Source of the DNA: Streptococcus constellatus
GTDB taxonomy: Bacteria > Bacillota > Bacilli > Lactobacillales > Streptococcaceae
Direction of reading: 5' to 3'
DNA: 64,000 nt
Assembly (NCBI RefSeq): GCF_902167705.1
Contig: NZ_CABHMZ010000003.1
Coordinates: forward strand, 1-64,000
The notes beneath the pieces were generated by a model. That model saw only the letters and a list, made by a program, of their open reading frames with translations. It was not told the origin of the DNA and did not search any database. A program made the translations under genes and the position numbers. Position 1 is the stretch's first letter. Each line of letters starts with the position of its first letter. This document shows, piece by piece, positions 18,195 through 27,676 of this stretch.

Positions 18195-18434
18195 TTCAAT
18201 TCCTTTCTCATTCATGAACAATCTATCAGAAAATAGCCACCTTATTTTCAAGGGCGGTCTTCATTTATTTAATTTTCCGAGTAATAAATTGATTTCGATA
18301 CGTTACAATTATAATCATTATATCATAAAAAGGTTATTTAGTAAAAGAAAGAAGTGAGAAAATCTAGGAAAACGATTTTCAAAAGGTCTTGTTTTTTTGA
18401 AAATCATATTGAGGCAATCCGTATTTTTTTGTAG

Positions 18435-18440
18435 TATAAT
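18435..18440 (+). promoter_or_regulatory. -10 box of the tsaB operon
   Basis: TATAAT 33 nt before tsaB ATG. TTGAGG at 18409-18414 is a possible -35, but the spacing of 20 is long. Confidence 0.5.
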
Positions 18441-18472
18441 AGGAGGTAGATTATCACGAAGGAAAGATAAAA

Positions 18473-19156
18473 ATGAAAGTTTTAGCTTTTGACACCTCTA
18501 GCAAAGCCCTAGCAATTGCGATTTTAGAAGATGATAAGTTGCTTGCTGAGATGACAGTCAATATCAAGAAAAATCATAGCGTTACATTGATGCCGGCTAT
18601 TGATTTTTTAATGGAAAATTTGGATTTAAAGCCAAGCGATTTAGAGCGCATTGTGGTCGCAGAAGGTCCTGGTAGTTATACAGGTTTGCGGATTGCTGTG
18701 GCAACAGCCAAAACGTTGGCATACACGCTGAAAATAGATTTGGTGGGAGTTTCTAGCTTGCGGATTCTGGTGCCAGAGGATCTTGACGGCTTGGTCATTC
18801 CTCTCATGGATGCCAGACGCAACAATGTCTATGCTGGTTTTTATGAAAATGGCAGAGCAGCTCAGCCAGAAGCTCATTTGCCTTTTGAAGAAGTGTTAGA
18901 AAAAGCCAAGTCTGCTTCTCAGGTAACTTTTGTAGGAGAAGTGGAAAATTTTGCGGAGCAGATTCAGTCCGCTTTGCCAGCAGCTCTTATCAAAGCAACT
19001 CTGCCAAATGCTGTGCTCCTTGCTAAAATCGGTCTGCAATTACCAGCCCGCTCTGTTCATGATTTTGTGCCAAACTACCTCAAGCGAGTGGAAGCAGAAG
19101 AGAATTGGCTCAAAAATCATCAAGAAACGAAAGATTCTTACATCAAGCGCTTATGA
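18473..19156 (+). CDS. tsaB: tRNA t6A biosynthesis protein TsaB
   Basis: 227 aa. TsaB is the non-catalytic paralogue that dimerises with TsaD to transfer threonylcarbamoyl to A37 of ANN-decoding tRNAs. ASKHA-fold marks: VLAFDTSSKALAIAI (2-16), the KNHSVTLMPAIDFL helix, and VVAEGPGSYTGLRIAVATAKTLAY (about 60-83). It lacks the metal-binding His pair of TsaD, as expected. ATG 18473 is behind AAGGAAAG. Its TGA overlaps the ATG of rimI (ATGA), and tsaD follows. Confidence 0.95.
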   Translation: MKVLAFDTSSKALAIAILEDDKLLAEMTVNIKKNHSVTLMPAIDFLMENLDLKPSDLERIVVAEGPGSYTGLRIAVATAKTLAYTLKIDLVGVSSLRILVPEDLDGLVIPLMDARRNNVYAGFYENGRAAQPEAHLPFEEVLEKAKSASQVTFVGEVENFAEQIQSALPAALIKATLPNAVLLAKIGLQLPARSVHDFVPNYLKRVEAEENWLKNHQETKDSYIKRL

Positions 19157-19593
19157 TTGAGATTAAAAAAGATGAAAAAAAGCAGGCTGCTAATTTAGCA
19201 GAGCAAATTTATCAAGTATTAAAAGATGTTTATGCAGCCAGTCCTTGGAATATAGAGCAGATTGAGAAAGACTTACAAAATCCTTTGTCGGTTTATGTTT
19301 TGGCTTTGGAGAGTCAAGATTTAATCGGTTTTCTGGCTTTTCAGGAGTCGGATTTTGAAGCGGAAGTTTTGCAAATTGCGGTCAAGAAGGCCTGTCAAGG
19401 CAAGAAAATTGCGACAGCGTTGTTTGAACATCTGCCGATTGACAAAGAGATTTTTCTCGAAGTGAGAGAATCCAATAAAGCAGCTCTGCTATTTTACCAA
19501 AAAGAGAAATTTATAGAAATCGCTCGGCGCAAGAATTACTATCATGAACCTGTGGAAGATGCGATTGTAATGAAAAGAGAAAACAATGAATGA
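19153..19593 (+). CDS. rimI: Ribosomal-protein-alanine N-acetyltransferase RimI
   Basis: 146 aa from ATG 19153, overlapping the tsaB stop as ATGA; the longer frame from 19105 lies inside tsaB. It is a GNAT acetyltransferase whose archetype acetylates the N-terminus of S18. Visible are the central FLAFQ...AEVLQIAV strands, an acetyl-CoA loop [16 protein letters not shown] that departs from the usual R/QxxGxG/A, and [19 protein letters not shown] near the end. The substrate could differ from S18. It lies inside the conserved tsaB-rimI-tsaD operon and overlaps tsaD by 8 nt. Confidence 0.9.
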   Translation: MIEIKKDEKKQAANLAEQIYQVLKDVYAASPWNIEQIEKDLQNPLSVYVLALESQDLIGFLAFQESDFEAEVLQIAVKKACQGKKIATALFEHLPIDKEIFLEVRESNKAALLFYQKEKFIEIARRKNYYHEPVEDAIVMKRENNE

Positions 19594-20599
19594 CAGATAT
19601 ATTTTAGCTTTTGAGACCTCCTGCGATGAGACTAGCGTGGCGGTTTTAAAGAATGACGATGAACTCTTATCCAATGTTATTGCTAGCCAGATTGAGAGCC
19701 ATAAACGTTTTGGTGGCGTGGTACCAGAAGTGGCTAGCCGTCACCATGTGGAAGTTATCACAGCTTGTGTGGAGGAAGCTCTTGCGGAGGCTGGTATTAC
19801 AGAAAAAGAAGTGACGGCAGTAGCAGTAACTTATGGACCGGGGCTAGTTGGTGCTCTTTTGGTCGGATTGGCAGCTGCCAAGTCTTTTGCGTGGGCACAT
19901 CATTTACCACTTATTCCTGTCAATCATATGACAGGTCATCTGATGGCGGCTCAGAGTGTCGAGAAATTAGAATATCCTCTTTTAGCACTATTAGTTAGTG
20001 GAGGGCATACGGAGTTGGTTTATGTTAGCGAAGCTGGTGATTATCAGATTGTTGGGGAAACACGTGATGACGCGGTCGGAGAAGCTTATGATAAAGTTGG
20101 TCGCGTGATGGGTTTGACTTATCCAGCAGGGCGTGAGATAGATGAACTGGCCCATAAAGGACAAGATATTTATGATTTTCCTAGGGCTATGATTAAAGAG
20201 GATAATTTGGAATTTTCCTTTTCTGGGTTGAAATCTGCCTTTATCAATCTACACCATAATGCCCAGCAAAAAGGTGAACTTCTTTCCAAGGAAGATCTAG
20301 CAGCTAGTTTTCAAGCTGCTGTTTTAGATATTCTCATGGCAAAAACAAAAAAGGCTTTGGAGAAATATCCTGTTAAGACCTTAGTCGTTGCAGGCGGTGT
20401 TGCAGCTAATCAAGGTTTACGTGAACGTTTAGCAGCTGAAATGACAGATATCAAGGTTATCATACCGTCTTTACGTCTCTGTGGGGACAATGCAGGAATG
20501 ATTGCTTATGCGAGTGTCAGCGAGTGGAACAAAGGTAATCTTGCAACATTAAGCCTAAATGCCAAGCCAAGTCTGGCTTTTGATACAATGGAAGAATAA
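19586..20599 (+). CDS. tsaD: tRNA t6A threonylcarbamoyltransferase TsaD
   Basis: 337 aa, catalytic subunit of t6A synthesis. [13 protein letters not shown] (about 9-21), the metal-binding pair in VNHMTGH (about 112-118), [11 protein letters not shown], and [15 protein letters not shown] with the later [11 protein letters not shown]sp all fit. ATG 19586 overlaps the rimI stop. It ends the tsaB-rimI-tsaD group; azlC starts only 2 nt later and probably shares the transcript. Confidence 0.96.
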   Translation: MNDRYILAFETSCDETSVAVLKNDDELLSNVIASQIESHKRFGGVVPEVASRHHVEVITACVEEALAEAGITEKEVTAVAVTYGPGLVGALLVGLAAAKSFAWAHHLPLIPVNHMTGHLMAAQSVEKLEYPLLALLVSGGHTELVYVSEAGDYQIVGETRDDAVGEAYDKVGRVMGLTYPAGREIDELAHKGQDIYDFPRAMIKEDNLEFSFSGLKSAFINLHHNAQQKGELLSKEDLAASFQAAVLDILMAKTKKALEKYPVKTLVVAGGVAANQGLRERLAAEMTDIKVIIPSLRLCGDNAGMIAYASVSEWNKGNLATLSLNAKPSLAFDTMEE

Positions 20600-20601
20600 A
20601 A

Positions 20602-21300
20602 ATGATAGGAAAAAGTTTTAAGGATGGAGCTAAGGCAGCCATGCCAACAGCTCTGGGTTATATTAGTATTGGGCTGGCCTGTGGCGTTATTGGTGCTTCT
20701 TATCATGTCAGTCCTCTTGAAATGACATTGATGAGCATTCTTGTTTATGCGGGAAGCGCTCAGTTTGCTATGCTAGCGCTCCTTGTTATCCATGCACCAG
20801 TGACGGCTATTGCTCTGACAGCCTTTTTGATCAATTTGCGTCTATTTTTGATGGGTCTTCATACATCTACTTTTTTTCGGAATGCCAGTCTATTGCAAAA
20901 TATTGGTATCGGAATACTCTTGACAGATGAAACATATGGCGTTTTACTAAGTGAGCACGTTCATACAAAAGATATTTCGCTTCAATGGATGTATGGAAAT
21001 AATATAACGAGCTACCTTGCTTGGATTATAGGAACGGTGGTCGGAACGACGTTAGGAAGTCTATTGCCAAATCCAGAAGTGTTTGGACTGGACTTTGCGC
21101 TTGTGGGCATGTTTATTGGTATTTTTTCTTCCCAATTTTTAGTGATGCTACATAAAACAAAATTTCAAAAACTAGTAGTGATTTTGGCTGTGGTAGCTTT
21201 ATCCTTCTATGTTCTAAGCATGCTGGTCTCTTCGTCTTTAGCTGTTTTAATATCGACCTTATTAGGCTGTACTGTGGGGGTAATGCTAGATGATAAATAA
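20602..21300 (+). CDS. azlC: Branched-chain amino acid exporter, large subunit AzlC
   Basis: 232 aa hydrophobic protein with about five to six membrane helices. AzlC and AzlD together export branched-chain amino acids or analogues (azaleucine resistance in Bacillus). Family signs: FKDGAKAAMPTALGYISIGLACGVIG near the N-terminus, YAGSAQFAMLALL, and LINLRLFLMG. It overlaps azlD by 11 nt. Position directly after tsaD suggests read-through from that operon. Confidence 0.9.
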   Translation: MIGKSFKDGAKAAMPTALGYISIGLACGVIGASYHVSPLEMTLMSILVYAGSAQFAMLALLVIHAPVTAIALTAFLINLRLFLMGLHTSTFFRNASLLQNIGIGILLTDETYGVLLSEHVHTKDISLQWMYGNNITSYLAWIIGTVVGTTLGSLLPNPEVFGLDFALVGMFIGIFSSQFLVMLHKTKFQKLVVILAVVALSFYVLSMLVSSSLAVLISTLLGCTVGVMLDDK

Positions 21301-21613
21301 TTATATTTTTGTCGCCATTCTTTTCTCAGCTTTGGTGACATGGTTATCACGGATTACTCCGTTTATATTGGTAAAATATCGTGGCTTGCCTAAGATTGTA
21401 GAACGATTTTTACAGTACTTACCAGTCTCTATTATTTTTGCATTGATTTTATCCAGCCTTACAAATGGGAAGATAGGGAAGCTACCAACCTTCAAATGGC
21501 TGGATTTAATAGCTGTCTTTCCAACAATTTATATTGCTTTTCGCTATCGTAACTTAGTGGTAACTGTGGTTTTTGGTGTGGTATTGGTGGCTGGTCTGCG
21601 ATTTATCTTTTAA
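21290..21613 (+). CDS. azlD: Branched-chain amino acid exporter, small subunit AzlD
   Basis: 107 aa with four hydrophobic segments and the family pattern TWLSRITPFIL (about 18-28) and FLQYLPVSIIFALI. It is the required partner of AzlC. Translation is coupled to azlC by an 11-nt overlap. A terminator follows 12 nt after the stop. Confidence 0.9.
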   Translation: MINNYIFVAILFSALVTWLSRITPFILVKYRGLPKIVERFLQYLPVSIIFALILSSLTNGKIGKLPTFKWLDLIAVFPTIYIAFRYRNLVVTVVFGVVLVAGLRFIF

Positions 21614-21625
21614 CTTTATAGAAAT

Positions 21626-21661
21626 AACTCTGTCTTAGGAAACACTAAGGCGGAGTTTTAG
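21626..21661 (+). terminator. Terminator of the tsaB-azlD transcript
   Basis: AACTCTGTCTTAG pairs over 13 bp with CTAAGGCGGAGTT (two G-T wobbles), then TTTTAG. Its right arm is also the start of the 121-bp repeat described next. Confidence 0.75.
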
Positions 21662-21756
21662 TTAAAAATAACCGTTTAAGACCTAAAACAGACCATTCAG
21701 AATTTTCACGAATGTTTTACTTTAAATTTAGTAGAATGACAGTGTAAGGTTACAAA
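21636..21756 (+). repeat. 121-bp direct repeat, copy 1: LytTR-regulator-type promoter
   Basis: Nearly identical to 23069-23190. It contains the direct repeat ACCGTTTAAG (21671-21680) and ACCATTCAG (21692-21700), 21 nt start to start, then an AT-rich stretch and TAGAAT (21732-21737) with no good -35. Paired 9-10-bp boxes two helical turns apart before a weak promoter are the hallmark of ComE/BlpR/SilA sites that drive competence or bacteriocin genes in streptococci. The first CPBP gene lies 512 nt downstream. Confidence 0.7.
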
Positions 21757-22268
21757 TTTTATTAATGTTTTTGTGAACGAGTCTAATCAGTATGATAGTT
21801 TCCAAGAATAGAAATACTAGATCTATAATAGATATATAACGATATTAACGGGATGTTATATTCTGGTTCGTTTTTTAGGGAACTATATAGCAGTTTACAC
21901 CAATCACAATCTGTAGTATTTTAAAACAAGATTTTTGTAAATTTGACAACTATATTTCGGGATTGTGTAAATAAGTATAAAATTCCCTTTTTTATTATGC
22001 TTATCTTATATCATAGATGCTAGAAAAACTGGTTTTTCGTAGCTTGTTGATTCCACTTTTAACTAATTATAGAAAGTACTAGATAGATGTGCTGATTTTT
22101 GTCCGTCTCTTTAGTATGTTAGAAGACGGTATGTTAGATCTGGAGTGGTTTTGTGTATTCTTTTTCGCTATATTCGTTCTATTTACTGTTTCATAGCCGG
22201 GTAATTTCTGTAGAATAGATTTTTAGCAATTGGTGTTTTTGATATTAGATTAAATTAGAAAGGTTTTT
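21757..22268 (+). other. AT-rich stretch without a recognisable gene
   Basis: Between LytTR-type promoter 1 and the first CPBP gene. No open frame with a ribosome site and no double-glycine leader was seen on the plus strand. It may be a decayed bacteriocin gene or a long leader. Confidence 0.5.
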
Positions 22269-22937
22269 ATGAAACAGAAACTACAACAAGTTTATCCTCT
22301 TATTGCTCTGATTTTAGCAACGCTTTACCAGATTATTCCCCACAATGTTTTATATCTTCCTATTTTTGCTGGTGTGTCTGATTTTTTGTTTTATATTTTA
22401 GATATGAGCCTGCGTCTGCTGGTGATTGCTCCAGCTGTAATCCTTCTTTTCAAGACAGGAAATTGGCAAAAGATGAATGGCAAAACTTTCCGTTGGTCTT
22501 ATCTAGCTTATGCTATCCTAACCATCTTTGCCCTTTATATCTGGAATATGATGGCTAGTATTTTACTACCTGCTCCTGAAAATGCAAGCAGGTACCATGC
22601 CCATGTGTCCACATTTACAGGTGCGACTATTTTTCTCATGCGTTTTCTCTATCCTGTCATTCTAGCACCCGTTTTTGAAGAAATCATCTATCGTGGGCTG
22701 GTTATGACAGCTTTGGAGAAATGTTCCTATTGGAGGCTGGATGTTTTGGCTTCAGCTGTATTTTTTGCTGTGTTGCATATTTCTAACTACGGCTGGTCAG
22801 GGACAGATTTCATTTTTTACTTTGTTGGCGGTCTGTTTTTTACTCTTTTATTTAAGCATGTTAAGTCCATCTATTGGTCTATCGGTGTGCATATAACTTA
22901 TAATGGATTGATGCAACTTCTTATGATATTACTTTAA
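22269..22937 (+). CDS. CPBP intramembrane metalloprotease (bacteriocin-immunity type)
   Basis: 222 aa, about six membrane helices. The CPBP (Abi) motifs are present: EEIIYRGLV (about 139-147), a second motif around VFFAVLHISNY, and HITYNGLMQ at the C-terminus. In streptococcal blp loci proteins of this family protect against bacteriocins; others process prenylated substrates. ATG 22269 follows AGAAAGG. Its placement behind a LytTR-type promoter supports an immunity role. About 40 percent of positions appear shared with the second CPBP gene downstream, judged by eye. Confidence 0.85.
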   Translation: MKQKLQQVYPLIALILATLYQIIPHNVLYLPIFAGVSDFLFYILDMSLRLLVIAPAVILLFKTGNWQKMNGKTFRWSYLAYAILTIFALYIWNMMASILLPAPENASRYHAHVSTFTGATIFLMRFLYPVILAPVFEEIIYRGLVMTALEKCSYWRLDVLASAVFFAVLHISNYGWSGTDFIFYFVGGLFFTLLFKHVKSIYWSIGVHITYNGLMQLLMILL

Positions 22938-23068
22938 GATTTGGAAGCTAGTCTTTGTCTACGTTATCTCCTATAAAATTTTGAAGAATTCTACTATTTT
23001 CGTAAGTTATTACCAATGAGAGGTAGAATATGATTGGCTTTCACAAAGTGATTTTGATGAGGTGATAA

Positions 23069-23190
23069 TAGGAAATCACTAAGGCGGAGTTTTTGTTAAA
23101 AATGACCGTTTAAGACCTAAAATAGACTATTCAGGATTTTCACGAATGTTTTACTTTAAATTTAGTAGAATGACAGTGTGGGGTTACAAA
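23069..23190 (+). repeat. 121-bp direct repeat, copy 2: LytTR-regulator-type promoter
   Basis: Second copy, differing from 21636-21756 at few positions and one indel. Boxes ACCGTTTAAG (23105-23114) and ACTATTCAG (23126-23134) keep the 21-nt spacing, and TAGAAT (23166-23171) is conserved. It stands upstream of the second CPBP gene. The preceding 22938-23068 holds nothing recognisable. Confidence 0.7.
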
Positions 23191-23212
23191 GTCAATCGTC
23201 TTGAAACGCCCT

Positions 23213-23317
23213 ATGGAACTCTTGGCATTATTTAGGTTGGGGAAATTCTGGCGGTGGCTGGAGGGCTGGAGCTGGCTTGGTAGTTTAGGATCTGCTTTTT
23301 CAAAGAAAAAACCTTAA
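23213..23317 (+). pseudogene. Trp/Gly-rich short frame, possible bacteriocin remnant
   Basis: A 34-aa frame from ATG 23213 reads MELLALFRLGKFWRWLEG... and ends SKKKP; it has five Trp and a basic tail but no ribosome site. The overlapping frame (23241-23294) reads GNSGGGWRAGAGLVV, typical of Gly-rich class II bacteriocin C-termini. No leader with a GG cleavage site is present. It lies between LytTR-type promoter 2 and the CPBP gene, the usual place of a bacteriocin gene, so I read it as a decayed one. Confidence 0.35.
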
Positions 23318-23351
23318 AAAGTAGAGCTTTATAGAAAGAATGGTGCATTTT

Positions 23352-24032
23352 ATGAAATTAACAAACAGCTTTAGGTATTATACCTATATTAGTTTACTTT
23401 TGTTGTCCTATCAATTTGGTATGCGATTCATTTTTTCTTTAACTATCATTTCTCAATTGCCAGATGTCTGGTATTATCTATTTGTTACGGGAGTAGTAGC
23501 TTGCCATGGTGTAGTGGCAGGCTACCTGCTTTGGTATCATCAACATTTGTTAGCGATTAGAAAGGTAACATTTAGTTGGCTGTCGTTGATGTATAGCATG
23601 CTTGCATTTGTGTTGCTATTCTTATGGGCGTCTTTTACGCCATTGATTTTTCCGATAACTCAAAATGCTCAAGCTATTCGTGAAGGATTTCAGGAACTAA
23701 CTGGATTTGCCTTTTTTATTCAGATGGTATTTTATCCTATTGTGGTGGCTCCCATTTCTGAGGAATTGGTTTATCGAGGTCTAGTGATGAGTTCATTTCA
23801 GAAATTCCAGTCTTATCGCCTTGATATGCTGATTTCATCCAGCCTATTCAGCTGTATTCATATTCATTCGTTGCAAAATGGTTGGGTCATAACAGATTTT
23901 ATATATTATTTTGTAATGGGGTTCATTCTTTCTTGGCTCTATAGAAAGACGAATTCTGTCTGGTATACGATAGGTGTGCATTTTGCTTGGAATGCTCTTT
24001 TAACAATTTTGAATATTTTTATTAGAAAATAG
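23352..24032 (+). CDS. CPBP intramembrane metalloprotease, second copy
   Basis: 226 aa from ATG 23352 (GGTG 6 nt upstream); an ATG at 23340 would add four residues but sits directly on AGAAAG. Six hydrophobic segments. Motifs EELVYRGLV (about 145-153), SSLFSCIHIHSL and VHFAWNALL match CPBP/Abi proteins. Its architecture copies the gene at 22269-22937, including the upstream repeat, so the unit (promoter plus CPBP) appears to have duplicated and diverged. Likely bacteriocin self-immunity, by analogy with blp loci. Confidence 0.84.
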   Translation: MKLTNSFRYYTYISLLLLSYQFGMRFIFSLTIISQLPDVWYYLFVTGVVACHGVVAGYLLWYHQHLLAIRKVTFSWLSLMYSMLAFVLLFLWASFTPLIFPITQNAQAIREGFQELTGFAFFIQMVFYPIVVAPISEELVYRGLVMSSFQKFQSYRLDMLISSSLFSCIHIHSLQNGWVITDFIYYFVMGFILSWLYRKTNSVWYTIGVHFAWNALLTILNIFIRK

Positions 24033-24100
24033 CAGATAAATTGCATCTATTTCTTAAGTGCTAAGTATTTTTCTAGAAAAATCATGATATAATTGCTGAA

Positions 24101-24128
24101 AAGATAGCTGAAAGAAGCTATCTTTTTT
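24101..24128 (+). terminator. Terminator after the second CPBP gene
   Basis: AAGATAGCT (24101-24109) pairs with AGCTATCTT (24116-24124), followed by TTTT. An extended -10-like TGATATAAT lies just before it at about 24084-24092 and is probably fortuitous. Confidence 0.8.
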
Positions 24129-24152
24129 GATAAACTATTTTTAAAAAATGTG

Positions 24153-24183
24153 TTGACTTTGATGTTAGGTCAGGGTTTATAAT
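24153..24183 (+). promoter_or_regulatory. MerR-type autoregulated promoter
   Basis: TTGACT (24153-24158) and TATAAT (24178-24183) are 19 bp apart, the lengthened spacer typical of MerR-family targets. The spacer region holds the imperfect inverted repeat TGACTT (24154-24159) / AGGTCA (24167-24172). Confidence 0.75.
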
Positions 24184-24204
24184 GAGATTTGTAAGGAGGA
24201 AATG

Positions 24205-24942
24205 ATGTATCAAGTTAAAGAAGCTGCGCAGCTTTCAGGTGTTTCTGTTAAAACGCTGCATCACTATGACAAGATTGGACTGTTGATTCCGCAGAAGTCT
24301 GAAAACGGGTATCGCCTTTATAGCGAGGCAGACTTGGAGCGCTTGCAAATTATTTTATTTTACAAATATCTTGGTTTTTCTTTAAAGAAAATAGCAGAGC
24401 TGCTAAGTCAGGAAGAACAGGAATTATTGCCTCACTTGAACAAACAGCTGCAGTTTTTACAGCAGGAAAGGGAACATTTGGATACCTTGATTTCCACCTT
24501 ACAAAAGACAATTCAAGCTCAAAAAGGAGAAAGAAAAATGACAACGCAAGAAAAATTTGTTGGCTTTACTTACGAAGATCATGAAAACTACCGTCATCAA
24601 GCTGTAGAAAAATATGGACAAGCTGTTATGGATGAAGCGGCAAGTAGGCAAGCAGGTCAAGAGGAGCAAGCAACAGAAGCCTTTAATCAAGTATTCCGAA
24701 ATTTAGCAAAAAATCTGCAACAAGGTTTGAAAGTGGATGCAGCAGAAAATCAAGTGCAGGCAGCCAATCTTTTACAGGCTATCCGAACTTATGGCTTTGA
24801 TTGCTCGCTAGAAGTTTTTGCTTCTATCGGAAAAGGCTATGTGGCAAATCCAGAATTTAAGAAAAATATTGACCAATTTGGAGTTGGAACAGCTCAATAT
24901 GCAGCAGATGTTATCCACATTTACGTTACACAAGCGAAATAA
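24205..24942 (+). CDS. MerR-family regulator with TipAS antibiotic-recognition domain
   Basis: 245 aa from ATG 24205, 5 nt after AAGGAGG; ATG 24202 is also possible but too close. N-terminal MerR winged helix (MYQVKEAAQLSGVSVKTLHHYDKIGLL..., 1-70), coiled-coil linker (about 75-110), then an all-helical TipAS-like domain (about 120-245). Such regulators bind amphipathic or thiopeptide drugs and activate their own promoter, often with an efflux gene. None follows here; the next gene is convergent. The promoter has the expected 19-bp spacer, so autoactivation is likely. Confidence 0.88.
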   Translation: MYQVKEAAQLSGVSVKTLHHYDKIGLLIPQKSENGYRLYSEADLERLQIILFYKYLGFSLKKIAELLSQEEQELLPHLNKQLQFLQQEREHLDTLISTLQKTIQAQKGERKMTTQEKFVGFTYEDHENYRHQAVEKYGQAVMDEAASRQAGQEEQATEAFNQVFRNLAKNLQQGLKVDAAENQVQAANLLQAIRTYGFDCSLEVFASIGKGYVANPEFKKNIDQFGVGTAQYAADVIHIYVTQAK

Positions 24943-24947
24943 AAAAT

Positions 24948-26198
<1,251 letters not shown>

Positions 26199-26245
26199 TT
26201 ATTGTATCATAAATGTGGCAAAATTCCTTGAAATCCGGAGCAAAT

Positions 26246-26274
26246 TTGACAGTTAAGTCTTGATATGATAAGAT
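26246..26274 (+). promoter_or_regulatory. Promoter of rocS
   Basis: TTGACA (26246-26251), 17-bp spacer, TAAGAT (26269-26274), 37 nt before the start codon. Confidence 0.72.
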
Positions 26275-26311
26275 TTAGGTATCTATATCTAGAAAAGTTT
26301 CAGAGGAAATT

Positions 26312-26806
26312 ATGGCAATTGAAAAGACAGTCAGCGAGCTAGCCGAAATTTTAGGGATTAGCCGTCAGGCAATGAATAATCGGGTCAAAACTCTTGCACC
26401 TGAGGATACAGACAAGAATGAAAAAGGGGTTACTGTTGTAACGCGCAGCGGCTTGATAAAGCTGGAAGAAATCTACAAAAAGACGATTTTTGAAGATGAG
26501 CCGGTCAGCGAGGATGTTAAACAGCGTGAACTCATGGAAATTTTAGTAGACGAGAAAAATGCTGAAATTATTCGCTTGTATGATCAGCTGAAAGCAAAAG
26601 ATGCTCAATTAGCTAAAAAAGATGAGCAGTTGCGCGTGAAAGATGTTCAAATTGCTGAAAAAGACAAGCAATTAGACCAACAGCAACAACTGACTGCTAA
26701 AGCCATGAATGAACGTGAAACCTTGCTATTAGAATTGGACGAAGCTAAGGAAAAAGTGCAAGCACAAGAGCAAAAAGGCTTCTTTGCAAGATTGTTTGGA
26801 AGATAA
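26312..26806 (+). CDS. rocS: Chromosome segregation regulator RocS (DUF536)
   Basis: 164 aa. N-terminal helix-turn-helix (VSELAEILGISRQAMNNRVKTL, 8-29), central coiled coil (about 65-150, with KDAQL/KKDEQLRVKD heptads) and a C-terminal amphipathic helix KGFFARLFGR (155-164) that would touch the membrane. This is the architecture of pneumococcal RocS, which links the nucleoid to the membrane and helps chromosome segregation with ParB and the capsule kinase system. Own promoter and terminator. Confidence 0.88.
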   Translation: MAIEKTVSELAEILGISRQAMNNRVKTLAPEDTDKNEKGVTVVTRSGLIKLEEIYKKTIFEDEPVSEDVKQRELMEILVDEKNAEIIRLYDQLKAKDAQLAKKDEQLRVKDVQIAEKDKQLDQQQQLTAKAMNERETLLLELDEAKEKVQAQEQKGFFARLFGR

Positions 26807-26808
26807 TG

Positions 26809-26840
26809 AGAATCTCGGTTGAAGAAACTGAGATTTTTTT
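26809..26840 (+). terminator. Terminator of rocS
   Basis: AATCTCGGTT (26811-26820) pairs with AACTGAGATT (26826-26835), one G-T, followed by a run of seven T. It ends 18 nt before the next start codon. Confidence 0.8.
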
Positions 26841-26857
26841 ATAGAATGAAAGGTATG

Positions 26858-27676
26858 ATGAAGGAAGAATTAGCAAACAATATCAATATCCTTGGCACTT
26901 TTTGTGGGAAACGTGATTTGCCAGAACTAACACAACTAGAATTGGAAAAGAAATACCACTTTAAACAAGCGGATGTCATGGTGCTGTTTGGCGGAAGTAT
27001 TTTGGCGGGCGGAGATGTTCTGGCGCAAGCTATGTCAGAGGATGTGGCAAAGACTTATGTTATTGTCGGCGGAGCAGGGCATACGACTGATACTTTGCGG
27101 CAAGTGGTCGCTGAGGAATATCCGAAAATAGAAACCCAAACTTTGTCAGAGGCAGAAATTTTCAATGCTTATTTGAAGGAAAAGTATAATGTAACGGCTG
27201 ATTATCTGGAATGTCGCTCGACCAATTGTGGCAACAACATCACCTATTTGCTGGATTTGCTGAAGAGAGAAGGGATTGACTTTCACTCGATTATTCTTTG
27301 TCAGGATGCAACCATGCAAGCACGCATGGAAGCGGGTCTAAAAAAGTACATTTCAACTGATAGGAAAATCATCAATTTCGCTGCTTATCATGCAGAAGTG
27401 ATGGTAAAAGAAAAGCAGCTTGTTTTTAAACAGCCGATTCATGGAATGTGGGAAATGGAGCGTTATCTCAGTTTGCTGATGGGAGAGATTCCGCGCTTAA
27501 CAGATAATTCTACTGGATACGGTCCAAGAGGGATGGGCTATATTTCTCATGTAGAAATTCCTGCAGAGGTTCGGACCGCTTTTGAAGCATTAAAGAAAAG
27601 TTATGGAGATTTGATTCGCATAGCAAATCCTCTCTATGCTTCGACTGATAAACTTATCATTAAAGGAGAACGATGA
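26858..27676 (+). CDS. ydcF: YdcF-family protein (DUF218/ElyC-like)
   Basis: 272 aa from ATG 26858, 4 nt after GAAAGG; in-frame ATGs at 26846 and 26855 are alternatives. DUF218 proteins have a Rossmann-like fold; E. coli YdcF binds SAM, with no settled reaction. Blocks shared with YdcF include VIVGGAGHTTDTLR, CRSTNCGNNITY, ILCQDATMQARM and the long ERYLSLLMGEIPRL segment. No signal peptide, so cytoplasmic. It overlaps the downstream GDPD gene as ATGA, forming a two-gene operon. Confidence 0.85.
   Translation: MKEELANNINILGTFCGKRDLPELTQLELEKKYHFKQADVMVLFGGSILAGGDVLAQAMSEDVAKTYVIVGGAGHTTDTLRQVVAEEYPKIETQTLSEAEIFNAYLKEKYNVTADYLECRSTNCGNNITYLLDLLKREGIDFHSIILCQDATMQARMEAGLKKYISTDRKIINFAAYHAEVMVKEKQLVFKQPIHGMWEMERYLSLLMGEIPRLTDNSTGYGPRGMGYISHVEIPAEVRTAFEALKKSYGDLIRIANPLYASTDKLIIKGER

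Noticed and set aside
24084-24124. Short RNA gene from TGATATAAT into the hairpin at 24101
   Set aside because: The promoter-like box is only about 9 nt from the terminator stem, so a transcript would be almost all terminator.
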